DNA of 64,000 nucleotides from Actinomycetaceae bacterium (lineage in GTDB: Bacteria > Actinomycetota > Actinomycetes > Actinomycetales > Actinomycetaceae): contig JAUNVQ010000001.1 in NCBI GenBank assembly GCA_030540715.1, positions 121,189-185,188 on the forward strand. The letters are read 5' to 3'. This document shows, piece after piece, positions 54,605-63,889 of the stretch. Position numbers and translations under genes: made by a program. Under the pieces are notes generated by a model that worked only from the letters and a program-made list of their open reading frames with translations, was not told where the DNA came from and did no database searches. How positions within the stretch are numbered: the stretch's first letter is position 1; each line of letters starts with the position of its first letter.

Positions 54605-54846
54605 CTATCTCACCGAACCTTTGCTCTCCATGGGGTTGAGGTGAAGAATTCGAGCGAAAACTCCACCAGTGATATTGAGCCTCATGCACAACACCATCGA
54701 CGATAATTAATCGTACGGTTTATTATATCATTTTCATATGACCTTGGTCCATTTTTGTTATCGCCGTTATATTATGCGGTTGTGAGATATCTAACGTTAT
54801 CTGACGCACTGTTCTTTTCTGCAGGAGGGTGAGGAAATGTCGCAGG
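54605..54846. other. intergenic stretch, 240 bp
   Basis: Upstream of the exported protein operon and downstream of the MFS gene; no promoter, terminator or gene could be named. Confidence 0.4.
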
Positions 54847-56130
54847 TTATCCTTTTCTAAGCCGTGGGTGTGTGTAACAAAAAACTGCCACAAGAGCCAT
54901 GATGCCAAGCGCTCCATAGAACGGGATTGTGCTATTCCATCCGTATAGACTAGTTGATAATACAGGTGCAACTGCGTAGGCCATACCGTTATTGGCGTTG
55001 ATAAGTCCGGCCAGTGAGCCCTGTTCCTCGCGTGACATCTCTAGTGTGGGCCCGGCTGTATAGCCCGGCATTGCCATGCCAAAGCCCACACCAAGAGCAA
55101 CAGAGCCAATAGCAAGTAATACGTATGATTGTGATGGCAGAAAAAACGCAAACCCGACAGTGATGAGCGCCATTGCGCGTCGCAATAGTTGGCGCGAAGT
55201 CCACCCCAATGCAGGTGCAATACCGCCTTGGGTAATAACCATTACCACAGACATAATGGTCAGCAATAGTGCTGTAATGGCCGCAGTGAGGGTATCGCTG
55301 GCGTGGAAACGATCTTGGATGGCAAAACCGATCACGCTTTGTAATGATGAGAAACAAATGAACATCATGAGCCCCGCGATAAGAAATGGTAAAAGACGCG
55401 GATCGAAATATGAGGTTTTCGTTGGTTTCTCTATCAGTTCTATCGGCTCATCGGCACGGAAGAAAATGAGAAGTGTGATAATGCCGCCAATCATAAAACA
55501 TGGCATCAGCGCTATGGGAAGCATGAGTCCGCCAAGCCACGCTAATACGCCACCTACAATGGCGCCGGCAATAGATGATACCCCCTGGGCTGCACCGACA
55601 CCTCCCAAGGCTTTTACTCGCTGTTCTTCAGTCGTAGTATGGGTGACAAGATAAGTTTGCACAGCCGGTGTAACGGCAGAGATACTGGCACCGTAGGCTA
55701 GGCCTCGGGTTATAAATACGCCAATTATCATGCCGCTTCCCACCCACACTCCTGTGGTTCCCAGGTAGGCGATGGCCCCGAATGCACCGAGGGAGATGAC
55801 GGCCAAAGTCATGGAGATTCCCAAAACTTTCTTAGCACCAATTTGTTGTGAGCGTCGTCCCCAAAACTGACTCATTAAAGCCAAAGTAATGGCGGCCAGT
55901 GAAATTGTCGCCCCGATATGCCATTCCTTCATTCCCATTGAACGTGACAGCGGAGCAATAATGGGGGTGAGCAGCATTTGCCCCATGTACACAAGAAAAA
56001 CGGTCATCAAGACAAGGCCGGTTTGTGCGTGAAGGGAAGGATTTTTTTCTTCTTCAGAGGGTGAAGTGACGTTGTCTGAAATGGAGGGTGGCTCATGTGT
56101 GCCAGCCGAATCAGACGAAGAAATGGGCAT
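54847..56130 (-). CDS. MFS efflux transporter (TetR-linked)
   Basis: A 427-residue permease with about 12 helices after a polar N-terminal tail of ~35 residues. Seen: GLVLMTVFLVYMGQMLLTPIIAPLS in helix 1, the SQFWGRRSQQIGAKKVLG A-motif, and second-half regions such as LLRRAMALITVGFAF. Likely DHA1-type multidrug exporter. ATG 56128-56130 with AAGGAGT upstream. It is driven by the promoter at 56167-56195, whose spacer holds a TetR-type palindrome, and is divergent from tetR. Confidence 0.85.
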   Translation of the reverse strand: MPISSSDSAGTHEPPSISDNVTSPSEEEKNPSLHAQTGLVLMTVFLVYMGQMLLTPIIAPLSRSMGMKEWHIGATISLAAITLALMSQFWGRRSQQIGAKKVLGISMTLAVISLGAFGAIAYLGTTGVWVGSGMIIGVFITRGLAYGASISAVTPAVQTYLVTHTTTEEQRVKALGGVGAAQGVSSIAGAIVGGVLAWLGGLMLPIALMPCFMIGGIITLLIFFRADEPIELIEKPTKTSYFDPRLLPFLIAGLMMFICFSSLQSVIGFAIQDRFHASDTLTAAITALLLTIMSVVMVITQGGIAPALGWTSRQLLRRAMALITVGFAFFLPSQSYVLLAIGSVALGVGFGMAMPGYTAGPTLEMSREEQGSLAGLINANNGMAYAVAPVLSTSLYGWNSTIPFYGALGIMALVAVFCYTHPRLRKG

Positions 56131-56166
56131 TGTGGACTCCTTGTGAGAAAGACAGGCGTATAAAAG

Positions 56167-56195
56167 ATTCTAGAACGCCGTTCTAGACGTGTCAA
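56167..56195 (-). promoter_or_regulatory. MFS promoter with TetR-type operator
   Basis: Minus strand TTGACA (56190-56195), 17-bp spacer, TAGAAT (56167-56172): near-consensus sigma-70 type. The palindrome TCTAGAACGCCGTTCTAGA (56169-56187, 9-bp arms, one central base) lies between the two hexamers. The divergent tetR gene at 56215 has TAGAAT (56203-56208) ending 6 nt before its ATG, so one operator can control both. Confidence 0.88.
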
Positions 56196-56214
56196 TCTAG
56201 GTTAGAATAACAAC

Positions 56215-56940
56215 ATGACATCCAGAAATAACCCCACTGCACGCAGGGTTGGAATTACCCGTGAAAAGATTGTTGAGCAGGCATTATCTATCTCGTCTGA
56301 TAAGGGTTTAGAAAGTTGGTCGATCCGCGATTTGGCTGTTGGTCTTGATGTTGTACCGTCGGTGATTTATCACTACTATTCATCAAAGGAAAACATCGTT
56401 GACGAGGTTGTTGACCGCATTGTTGCACAGGTTCCCCTGCCTTGTATTGAGCTGGAGTGGAAAGAATGGTTGCAGGAACTACTGATAGAAATGGAGCCAG
56501 TTCTACTACGCTATCACGGGGCAGCCCACCGTATGATGCTGGGAAAAATGACGCCAGGAATCGTTCCCGTTGTTGATACGGCCCTGCTAAAACTAGCTCA
56601 GGCCGGGTTTGGACCAATGGTACCCATTGCTTACTCGATTATTTTTAATGCAGTTGTGTCAACAGTAGCCGCGCGACAAATGCGCTGTGCTCAACAAGTA
56701 GGTGATCGTCACGATCTGGACGCGATGCTGATGCGACTGCGACCAATGGCGGTCAATTCACCAGGTCTAAAGGTCTTGATTGATCATCTGTTTGAGCCAC
56801 TATCTGATCAACAACATGCTGAGGAAGTAAGTAAAAAGTATTACCGCCTTGTTGTTCAATGTGTACTTGATGGCGTTGAAAAGGCACTGTTGCCAAATGC
56901 TGAGAAGAATGTGGCGGTGACAGGAAGGGCAAAAAGATAG
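56215..56940 (+). CDS. TetR-family transcriptional repressor
   Basis: A 241-residue regulator. The N-terminal HTH (REKIVEQALSISSDKGLESWSIRDLAVGLDVVPSVIYHYYSSKENIVDEVVDRI in parts) has the typical TetR pattern, with YHYYSSKE as the recognition region. The rest is a helical ligand-binding domain with several Met, Cys and aromatic residues. ATG 56215 has no Shine-Dalgarno but lies 6 nt behind TAGAAT: likely leaderless. It should repress the divergent MFS gene and itself. Confidence 0.92.
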   Translation: MTSRNNPTARRVGITREKIVEQALSISSDKGLESWSIRDLAVGLDVVPSVIYHYYSSKENIVDEVVDRIVAQVPLPCIELEWKEWLQELLIEMEPVLLRYHGAAHRMMLGKMTPGIVPVVDTALLKLAQAGFGPMVPIAYSIIFNAVVSTVAARQMRCAQQVGDRHDLDAMLMRLRPMAVNSPGLKVLIDHLFEPLSDQQHAEEVSKKYYRLVVQCVLDGVEKALLPNAEKNVAVTGRAKR

Positions 56941-56987
56941 CTTTTTACAATTCCAATTACATACTGGAGCGTGTCATTGCAAAAAGG

Positions 56988-57033
56988 AACGTGCAGTGAG
57001 TCGAAATCATCGATAAAGACATCACTGCACGTT
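56988..57033. terminator. bidirectional terminator
   Basis: AACGTGCAGTGA (56988-56999) pairs over 12 bp with TCACTGCACGTT (57022-57033). A T-rich tail (CCTTTTTGC) follows on the minus strand; it ends both tetR (plus) and malG-like (minus). Confidence 0.85.
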
Positions 57034-57084
57034 TCAAAGGGGGGGGATTCAACTATGAGCTTTACGGTATATATGAAAAGGTAA

Positions 57085-57969
57085 CTATCCCTTCACCGAG
57101 CCAGACATAAGACCACTGACGAAGTATTTACCCAATGCGATATAGACAATGAGTGTGGGTACTGAAGCGATCAGAGCACCTGCCATTGATGCACCGTAGT
57201 CTTGCAAAATCGATCCATGGGCAAGCTCGTTCAATGCCAAGGTTACGGGGCCTTGCTGCGAGGAGCCACCAAAGAATAAGGCAAAAAGAAAGTCATTCCA
57301 TGCTGCAGTGAACTGCCAAATCAACACCACAACGAAGGAGGGAATAGATATTGGCAGTACAACAGAGAAATATGTTCGTAACATGCCTGCGCCATCGACC
57401 CTGGCTGCTTCAATAAGGTCTTTTGGAACTGACTCGTAATAGTTGCGGAAAATGAGTGTTGTAATAGGAATGCCATAGACTACATGAAGGAAAATAAGTA
57501 GTGGGATGCCTTTTTCAACACCAGATGCGACCATGACCTTAGTCATTGGAATCATCACAGCTTGGTAGGGGATAAACATACCAAACAGTAAGAATGTGAA
57601 GACCACATTGGCACCGGGGAAACGCCAGCGTGACAGCACAAAACCATTAGCTGAACCCAACATTGCAGAAATGATTGATGAAGGAATAACCATACTGAGC
57701 GAGCGCAGAATTGCGGGATACAAGTCATCGAACGCATTACGCCAATTCGTAAGATCAAAAGAAGTGGGAAGATACCATGTGCGTGCCGGTGAGACTTGAG
57801 ACGCATCTTTAAAAGAAGTCACAAACAGCACATAGACGGGCATCAAAATAATTGCTAACGACACAATAAGAATGAGATAGCGTATTGCCTTGCCCACTGC
57901 AGTGGAGCGTTCACTTACCGCAACAGTAGGGTCTTTTGTTTTTCGTTGAGAAACTGCAGCAGTGCTCAT
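57085..57969 (-). CDS. sugar ABC transporter permease, MalG-like (CUT1)
   Basis: A 294-residue inner-membrane permease with six helices after a short tail. Near the C-terminus it carries the EAA-loop signature of binding-protein-dependent transporters: EAARVDGAGMLRTYFSVVLPISIPS. The stop is preceded by VSGLMSGSVKG, typical of CUT1 permeases. It starts ATG 57967-57969 and overlaps malF by 4 nt. Together with the upstream permease and binding protein it imports a carbohydrate; the ATPase subunit is not encoded here and is probably shared. Confidence 0.9.
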   Translation of the reverse strand: MSTAAVSQRKTKDPTVAVSERSTAVGKAIRYLILIVSLAIILMPVYVLFVTSFKDASQVSPARTWYLPTSFDLTNWRNAFDDLYPAILRSLSMVIPSSIISAMLGSANGFVLSRWRFPGANVVFTFLLFGMFIPYQAVMIPMTKVMVASGVEKGIPLLIFLHVVYGIPITTLIFRNYYESVPKDLIEAARVDGAGMLRTYFSVVLPISIPSFVVVLIWQFTAAWNDFLFALFFGGSSQQGPVTLALNELAHGSILQDYGASMAGALIASVPTLIVYIALGKYFVSGLMSGSVKG

Positions 57970-58895
57970 CGCCGGGACTCCTTACTGTCGTGGATCAGGT
58001 AGGGGATAACTAAAACCGCCACAAGAAGCAGCAGGATTGCGCCAACAGCGGCAGAGTTTGAATAGTCTTGAACATTCAAGTAGGCATACATATCAACAGC
58101 TGGAACGCGGGTTTGGAACCAGTCTTTCGAAGTGATCGAGATAATGAGGTCGAAGGACTTCAGTGACATATGACCGATGATAATTACTGCGCTTAGCGCA
58201 ATGGGGGTAAGTTGCGGGAAAATAATGTTCTTATAAAGTTGCCACTCATTAGCTCCGTCAATTCGAGCTGCTTCGCGAAGCTCAGCTGGGATACCGCGGA
58301 AACCTGCAAGGAACAATGCCATCACATAGCCTGCTAACTGCCAGATTGCTGGAACAGTAATTGCCAAAATACCCCACTGTAATGACTGTGTCCACGAGTT
58401 TTGAAGAAAATCAAGGCCAATCATTTGAAAAAATCTGTTCAGACCCGTTGCCTTGTCATCAACATCGGAGGAAAGTAGCCAGCGCCACACAACACCAGAG
58501 GCAATAAATGACACCGACATGGGGAAAAGAAACGTTGCACGGAAAATGCCTTCACCTTTAATGGGTTTTTCTAAGAGCCATGCCCATAAAAACCCAAGGA
58601 GTAGTGTTCCTGCCAAAAATGTCACGGTGAAAAGTAACAGGTGCCAAAGAGACGTCTGGAACTCCGGCTTTGTTAAAAGGGTAATAAAGTTTTCTAAGCC
58701 GACAAAGTTCGAAGGCTCAACCCCAGATACCTGTGCTGCAGTGTGGGTGTCTTGCATAGATGTCCAAAAGTTAGCAAAAATCAGCCCGTAGACAAAAATG
58801 CCGACCAAAATAATTGAGGGAGATATAAGAAGTAAGCCTGGGCCCCAGTGTTTAATTCCCCCGGCTCTTTTACGTCGTAGTTTTTGTTGCGCCAT
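57966..58895 (-). CDS. sugar ABC transporter permease, MalF-like (CUT1)
   Basis: A 309-residue permease with six or seven helices, ahead of the second permease by a 4-nt overlap. The EAA-loop is visible as LREAARIDGANEWQLYKNIIFPQLTP. It starts ATG 58893-58895, 197 bp downstream of the binding-protein gene; this gap contains a long stem-loop. It lacks the extra N-terminal domain of E. coli MalF. Confidence 0.9.
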   Translation of the reverse strand: MAQQKLRRKRAGGIKHWGPGLLLISPSIILVGIFVYGLIFANFWTSMQDTHTAAQVSGVEPSNFVGLENFITLLTKPEFQTSLWHLLLFTVTFLAGTLLLGFLWAWLLEKPIKGEGIFRATFLFPMSVSFIASGVVWRWLLSSDVDDKATGLNRFFQMIGLDFLQNSWTQSLQWGILAITVPAIWQLAGYVMALFLAGFRGIPAELREAARIDGANEWQLYKNIIFPQLTPIALSAVIIIGHMSLKSFDLIISITSKDWFQTRVPAVDMYAYLNVQDYSNSAAVGAILLLLVAVLVIPYLIHDSKESRR

Positions 58896-59033
58896 GCGTT
58901 GTCCTTACCTTAAACATCGTATTCGTCAAAAGCGATGTGCATAGTTGTTGTGGTGATAGACACGGTCAGTCCGAAAAATAAGTAACACCCACATCGCCAA
59001 GAAAAATCAGTGTATGGCACTACTTACACCACT

Positions 59034-59069
59034 ATTGTGGGGAGCGCTGCCAAAGCGGCTCCCCACAAT
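59034..59069 (-). other. intercistronic stem-loop between binding-protein and permease genes
   Basis: ATTGTGGGGAGC (59034-59045) pairs perfectly with GCTCCCCACAAT (59058-59069) over 12 bp; there is no T-tract. In this position, as in the malE-malF interval, such a stem protects the abundant binding-protein message and lowers downstream expression; that function here is inference. Confidence 0.75.
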
Positions 59070-59092
59070 AACTTATGAATGGTGACGATACT

Positions 59093-60397
59093 CTACTTCT
59101 TTGCAGCGTCAGCAAACTTTGTTTGTAGACCGGCAATATCAAGTGAGCCCGAATCGTATTCACCAAGAGCGGACTTCATTGCTTCAGTAGCAGGCAATGG
59201 TAATGCTGCACCGTGAGCAATAGAAGAAACAATGGTGTCCTTAGCGAAATCGGCCATAGCTGATTGCTGATACTCAGGGAATTGTGCTTTTTCTTCATCG
59301 CTGAGATCAGAACGAGCTGGGATCGAGCCTTTGATTGTGTTGAAAGCAATCTGGCCTTCCTTTGAAGAAATTGTATTCAACCAGTTCTTTGTGCCACCAG
59401 CATGCTTTGCACCAACAGGCATGGTGAAGGAGTCAGCCAGGAAGTCGAAGACACCTTGGCTACCTGGAACTGGGAAGTATACATAGTCTTCACCAGCCTT
59501 CTTATCGGAACCGTTAAATGCTGCCAGTGCCCAGTCACCCATGACATTGTAGGCAACGCTGTCATCCTTAACAACACCAGCCATTGCTGGCTCCCAGTCT
59601 TCGCTCCACAGACCCTTGTCCGTCATGTTCATGATTTTGTCAAAGTGCTCAAAAGCGGTTGTTACCTTGGCATCATCCCATCCAAGGTCACCTTCAACAA
59701 GTTTGGTGTAATCTTCAGCTCCGAGGTCGGCAATAAGGATAGTTTCCAAAAGCTGAAGCTGAGTCCATGTAGCACCAACGGAGATCGGTGTCTTACCTGC
59801 GGCCTTCACCTTTTCCATATCAGCGATCCAGGCTTCAACAGAATCTGCTGGTTTTTCAGGGTCAAGCCCGGCTTCTTTCAAAACCTTCACATTGGCCCAC
59901 ACAACATTAGCGCGGTGAATATTTGAAGGAACGGAATAAATCTTGCCATCGACAGTAAGACGATCAATCAAAGTATCAGGGAATGCATCCTTCAACTTGA
60001 ACTCATCATACAGTGGGGACACATCCTCAAGATAGCCAGCAGCAATATCTGAGCTCAGTTCTGCACCAGCATGTGCCTGATATGTATCTGGTGGATTCTT
60101 TGCGGCAAGGTCAGTCTGGAGTTTCTGCTTTGCCTGATCGCCTGAACCGCCACTGATAGCCAAGTTGTTGAATTTGGTGTCAGGATTTTGCTCAGTAAAG
60201 ACTTTTTCTAAAGCCGCCAGGCCCTCTTTTTCAGAACCTGCTGACCACCAAGTAACAACATCTACCTGTGAAGCATCAGCTGAACCGCCTTTACTATCGG
60301 CCTTATCAGCACCGCCGCTACTGTCGGCACCGCCACCGCAGGCTGTCAGAGCTAGTGCGAGTGCCGCTGCGCCACACGCTGTCATAAAACGTCGCAT
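59093..60397 (-). CDS. sugar ABC transporter substrate-binding lipoprotein
   Basis: A 434-residue extracellular binding protein. Lipoprotein signal: MRRFMTACGAAALALALTAC, with C20 as the lipid site, followed by a Gly/Ser/Asp-rich linker. The body has VVTWWSAGSEKEGL and NPPDTYQAHAGAEL, close in style to the glucose/mannose-binding GtsA type of the CUT1 family, so a hexose or short oligosaccharide is a reasonable ligand guess. It is transcribed first in the operon before malF and malG, consistent with high expression. Confidence 0.88.
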   Translation of the reverse strand: MRRFMTACGAAALALALTACGGGADSSGGADKADSKGGSADASQVDVVTWWSAGSEKEGLAALEKVFTEQNPDTKFNNLAISGGSGDQAKQKLQTDLAAKNPPDTYQAHAGAELSSDIAAGYLEDVSPLYDEFKLKDAFPDTLIDRLTVDGKIYSVPSNIHRANVVWANVKVLKEAGLDPEKPADSVEAWIADMEKVKAAGKTPISVGATWTQLQLLETILIADLGAEDYTKLVEGDLGWDDAKVTTAFEHFDKIMNMTDKGLWSEDWEPAMAGVVKDDSVAYNVMGDWALAAFNGSDKKAGEDYVYFPVPGSQGVFDFLADSFTMPVGAKHAGGTKNWLNTISSKEGQIAFNTIKGSIPARSDLSDEEKAQFPEYQQSAMADFAKDTIVSSIAHGAALPLPATEAMKSALGEYDSGSLDIAGLQTKFADAAKK

Positions 60398-60701
60398 AAT
60401 TAGATTCTCCTCGTTTTAATACGAATCGATCTGCGTTGATCGATCGTTACTAGGTTATCATTGATGAAGATAATATGTAACATTTTTAAGAAATAAAATG
60501 TTAAGAAAAACCAATCGCTACCAGCTAAAACATAATAATATGACTTTCTGGAGGTAAAAGGAATCTATATTTTTAATGAAGAAGGTTGGCAGATAGACAT
60601 CTTTTACCCTGAGCTGGTGGAAGAGTTGTCACTGCGACCTCTTCAACGAAAACCTGTAGACGTCGCTGACGTGAGGTTCGCACCGGGACAAACGCTCAAG
60701 A
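60398..60701. other. upstream region of the sugar transporter operon
   Basis: About 300 bp. It holds an inverted repeat ATCGATC (60425-60431)/GATCGAT (60438-60444) with a 6-bp centre, close to the binding-protein start, a possible LacI- or other-type operator. A good promoter could not be fixed. Confidence 0.45.
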
Positions 60702-62663
60702 CTACCAGCTTCGGCCACCCCCACCACCGGAGCCACCGCCAGAATAGCCACCTGATGACGAAGACGATGAAGAGGAATAGCTGCTGCCACTACTTGAACG
60801 TGAGCTACCAGCATATCGGTAGCTATCGTAGACTTCTTTTTCAAGATACCTGAAACGATCCTCGTGAAGGTTGTCGTAGTAGATAGCGTAATCTTTCCAC
60901 TGTTGCGCCATGATTGGATCCAGGTGTTTATCTATCAGTGCCGAAAAAGTTTTTATCCACTGTTTTTGCAGGTTAAGTGCATAGGCAAAAGGCATATTTT
61001 CAGTAAAGGTGTTGGGGTTGAAGCCTTGTATAGTGTCACGTTGGGTTGTTTTCATGAAGTTGACGAATCCGTCTAACTGAGTAAGACGTTTTTTACCGTA
61101 GTCAGAATACACACGTATATTTTGTGAAAAACTTGAACTGAGCATGGCTGCAATGACGGCAAAAATGATATACCAGATACGTTGTGGAGGTGAATAATTC
61201 CAAACCGAATAGAAGAGTATGGCTAATATCAGAGCAGATAAACCAAGCATTATTAATAAATCATTTTCTTTTTGTCGTGCCTTCGATAAATGAGTGACAA
61301 GAGAATGACTGAGCCCTAGGACCACAAATCCCCATAAAACAAACCCGAAGATGACTCCAACAATCACCGCAGTCCACAACTCAAAGATATGGTAGGTCGT
61401 CCACCACGAAGCCCATATACAGACCCCTATTTCAAGAATCGACAAAAACGTAGCAAGCCGTTGACCTGTCTGTGTTGTGACATCTCTTAACTTGCTATCC
61501 CAATGCTCTGCGACACTTTTCTTGATAGAGCTTACGACGAGTCCCAGCTTTTCAAGAGGAATCTGTTCGTTTTTATTCCTTTTTCGAATAACGGAATCGA
61601 TAAGACTACGCTCGTATGATTTCGAGAAGCGCTGCTGCTTGGGAAGGAGGGTGAAAACCCATGTTGAGTTCTTGCCGTCTGTTGTTTGTGATGCGGGGAC
61701 TTCATCAAGCCGAAAATATCCAAGGCTTATCCAATGAAGGAACAGCGCCGAAACAGCGCGGTCGCTCACCTCACCTGTATAGATATAGGCCATATCAGCA
61801 GGATTGATATCTTCTGGTGCAGAAAACTCAACAGTTGATGGGTGCCTATTCAACAACTTGACAATAAGCCATACCACCAAAACAATAAGAGCAAAGACAA
61901 AATAGACGATTGGTTCAATAATAAGCCATCGGTGATAGCCAGAACGTAGTTCGCCGTCAAAATATCCCTGAGGCAGGGGAAGTGCGATAGTTAACCCCTC
62001 ATAGGCATGCAATTGTGTTGTTAAAGTGCCGGAGATACGAGTATCCGTGAGTGAAAGCTCAAGGGGTGGTTGCTTTTTTGAGTGTTCTTTGCCATAAGTG
62101 AAGTTCAATTTCTCTGCAGAAAAAGGGGAGGGCATCGTTATATCAAAAGACACATTGTTGATGGTTGTGTCCCATTCGGTTCCGATGAGATTGAAGTAGA
62201 ACTCGTCCATATCGGGAAGGTTATCTTCACCAATATCGTATATGTAGGAAAGCTTGTATGAAACGGTTCCTTCAACAAGCGTATCCTCGTCACCAAGCCG
62301 GATTTCTAGGCCCTCTGTCGTTTTCTCGGCGCTCAACGTTGTATTTGCTTTTATATTACGTATATCCACGGTATAGGCTTGATTGGTTCTGTCTGGAATT
62401 ATTCGTACGATTCCGTGCCGTTGTTCAGAAAAATCCGCAGTAATATGTTCGGTTATCTGGTAGGAGTTATCGTTTCTGACCTTGATGTCAATGTGATAGC
62501 GTTCGATTGTGAAGGCGTCAGCTGCATGGGAAGACGCTGGTGGAAAGCAGAAGATAAAAAGCGCTGCGAGCATGAATACACTGATCGCACGCATGTAGTA
62601 TTTTCGCTGTGTAGAGCGGTTGATTGGAAGTTTAGAGTTGAATGCCTGGGTTGTGTCGTTCAT
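60702..62663 (-). CDS. DUF2207 membrane protein with Gly/Ser-rich C-terminus
   Basis: A 653-residue exported membrane protein. A signal peptide is followed by SSHAADAF (cleavage near residue 48). The extracytoplasmic DUF2207 domain includes FTIERYHIDIKVRNDNSYQITEHIT. Two membrane spans lie at about 230-255 and in the middle third there is a cytosolic part and more helices. The tail ends in SSYSSSSSSSSGGYSGGGSGGGGG, in runs of Ser and Gly. I start at 62663, within the end of lemA (32-bp overlap, GAGG 9 nt upstream). The lemA-DUF2207 pairing is common in bacteria and may serve envelope homeostasis. Confidence 0.82.
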   Translation of the reverse strand: MNDTTQAFNSKLPINRSTQRKYYMRAISVFMLAALFIFCFPPASSHAADAFTIERYHIDIKVRNDNSYQITEHITADFSEQRHGIVRIIPDRTNQAYTVDIRNIKANTTLSAEKTTEGLEIRLGDEDTLVEGTVSYKLSYIYDIGEDNLPDMDEFYFNLIGTEWDTTINNVSFDITMPSPFSAEKLNFTYGKEHSKKQPPLELSLTDTRISGTLTTQLHAYEGLTIALPLPQGYFDGELRSGYHRWLIIEPIVYFVFALIVLVVWLIVKLLNRHPSTVEFSAPEDINPADMAYIYTGEVSDRAVSALFLHWISLGYFRLDEVPASQTTDGKNSTWVFTLLPKQQRFSKSYERSLIDSVIRKRNKNEQIPLEKLGLVVSSIKKSVAEHWDSKLRDVTTQTGQRLATFLSILEIGVCIWASWWTTYHIFELWTAVIVGVIFGFVLWGFVVLGLSHSLVTHLSKARQKENDLLIMLGLSALILAILFYSVWNYSPPQRIWYIIFAVIAAMLSSSFSQNIRVYSDYGKKRLTQLDGFVNFMKTTQRDTIQGFNPNTFTENMPFAYALNLQKQWIKTFSALIDKHLDPIMAQQWKDYAIYYDNLHEDRFRYLEKEVYDSYRYAGSSRSSSGSSYSSSSSSSSGGYSGGGSGGGGGRSW

Positions 62664-63192
62664 AATCTTCGACCTCGAAAAATGGGTAGTGAGCAAACGA
62701 GAACATTGATGCAATAATATTTGTGGGAAACATTTGGACGGCCGTATTCGATTGTCTAACGACACCGTTATAGTAGCGGCGCGCGCTAGCAATATCGTCT
62801 TCTATAGAGGAAAGCTCTTTTTGTAGTTGCAGATATTGCTCGCTGGCACGTAACTCGGGATAGTTTTCTGCAACAGCAAAAAGCCTGCCAAGGGCTCGGG
62901 TTACTTGAGCTTCACCTTGGATTCGTTCATCCATGCCGATGGCATAATGTGCCTGAGCTCGTCCTTGAACGATAGCCTCAAGGGTAGTGCGTTCGTATTG
63001 CGTATAATGCTTGACAACCTCTACAAGGTTGGGGATAAGGTCAAAGCGCAGCTTGAGGTAGACTTCCATCGTTGCAAAGCCTTCCTCAACGTTATTGCGC
63101 AATTTCACCAAGTGGTTGTAGGTGATAATGAGCCAGGCCAAGACAGCAATAATCAATGCTGCAAGAACAGCTAAAACAATCAGTAAGGCCAT
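62632..63192 (-). CDS. lemA: LemA family protein
   Basis: A 186-residue protein anchored by one N-terminal helix (ALLIVLAVLAALIIAVLAWLI), followed by the helical LemA core: YNHLVKLRNNVEEGFATMEVYLKLRFDLIPNLVE, with the later RAIGRLFAVAENYPELRAS and TAVQMFPTNIIA segments (parts quoted). The function in bacteria is poorly known; a periplasmic-side membrane scaffold is usual. It overlaps DUF2207 by 32 bp and forms one operon. Confidence 0.94.
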   Translation of the reverse strand: MALLIVLAVLAALIIAVLAWLIITYNHLVKLRNNVEEGFATMEVYLKLRFDLIPNLVEVVKHYTQYERTTLEAIVQGRAQAHYAIGMDERIQGEAQVTRALGRLFAVAENYPELRASEQYLQLQKELSSIEDDIASARRYYNGVVRQSNTAVQMFPTNIIASMFSFAHYPFFEVEDYERHNPGIQL

Positions 63193-63226
63193 AGTCTGAA
63201 TCTTTCTTTCCTAAGGGATCGTGTCG

Positions 63227-63751
63227 CTAGGGAGTTCCACCCATTCTGGCTGAAAAATTACCTGTGAAATCTCCATGGCTTTGCGATGTGGAAGCAAAAT
63301 GCCCTTCCAGGATGAGTGCTGAACGGTTCGAGGAAACATCTGCATCAATACTGAAAGGTGTGCCTTTGCCAGCATTGGTGAAAGTGATGTGGTTCCATTT
63401 GTAGTGCACATGGAAGCGTGCAAGGACATCATCTTTGTGGCGAAGTGTTGCCTGACCAGACGAATCATCTTTCATTGCCACGTCAAGCACGAGCCCGCGT
63501 GATAACAGCGTTTTATCTTTGATTCGTTGTGATTCATCGGCTTGGAAAGAACACGTCCAAAGACCGGTGAGTGTGTGTGCTGGCCTGCTAGTGACGAATA
63601 GAAGCTGAGACACGAAGGCATAAAGCACTATCAACAAGATGATGATAAGCACGGCACTGATAACGGCCAGCTTAATGTGTTGCCGTTTACCTTGTTGAGG
63701 GCCAAAAGAATGGAGCTCTTTTAAGTGTTGTTGGGTATCAGTTGGTGCCAT
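63227..63751 (-). CDS. exported protein with an N-terminal anchor, unknown
   Basis: A 174-residue protein. The N-terminal polar tail (1-26) is followed by one transmembrane helix, KLAVISAVLIIILLIVLYAFVSQLL. The outer domain, about 60-174, contains LTGLWTCSFQADESQRIK, VLDVAMKDDSSGQATLRHKDDVLARF and FHVHYKWNHITFTN, a beta-rich lipocalin-like pattern. No family is recognised. ATG 63749-63751 follows AAGGAA by 4-5 nt. It is upstream of lemA (35 bp), in the same operon. Confidence 0.65.
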   Translation of the reverse strand: MAPTDTQQHLKELHSFGPQQGKRQHIKLAVISAVLIIILLIVLYAFVSQLLFVTSRPAHTLTGLWTCSFQADESQRIKDKTLLSRGLVLDVAMKDDSSGQATLRHKDDVLARFHVHYKWNHITFTNAGKGTPFSIDADVSSNRSALILEGHFASTSQSHGDFTGNFSARMGGTP

Positions 63752-63825
63752 ATGGTTCCTTAAGGGGGGGGAGAATAGCCACAGACTATCACAGAAACCC
63801 TTGCTAAAATGCGGGTTTGTCGAAA

Positions 63826-63861
63826 TTTTGGGGTGGAACAGCATTGCGGGCCACCCCAAAA
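63826..63861. repeat. perfect hairpin near the right edge
   Basis: TTTTGGGGTGG (63826-63836) pairs with CCACCCCAAAA (63851-63861), 11 bp, loop of 14 nt, just downstream of the stop of the surface protein on the minus strand. Confidence 0.6.
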
Positions 63862-63889
63862 ATGACTTCATAAGAAGGTCAAGAAGTTA

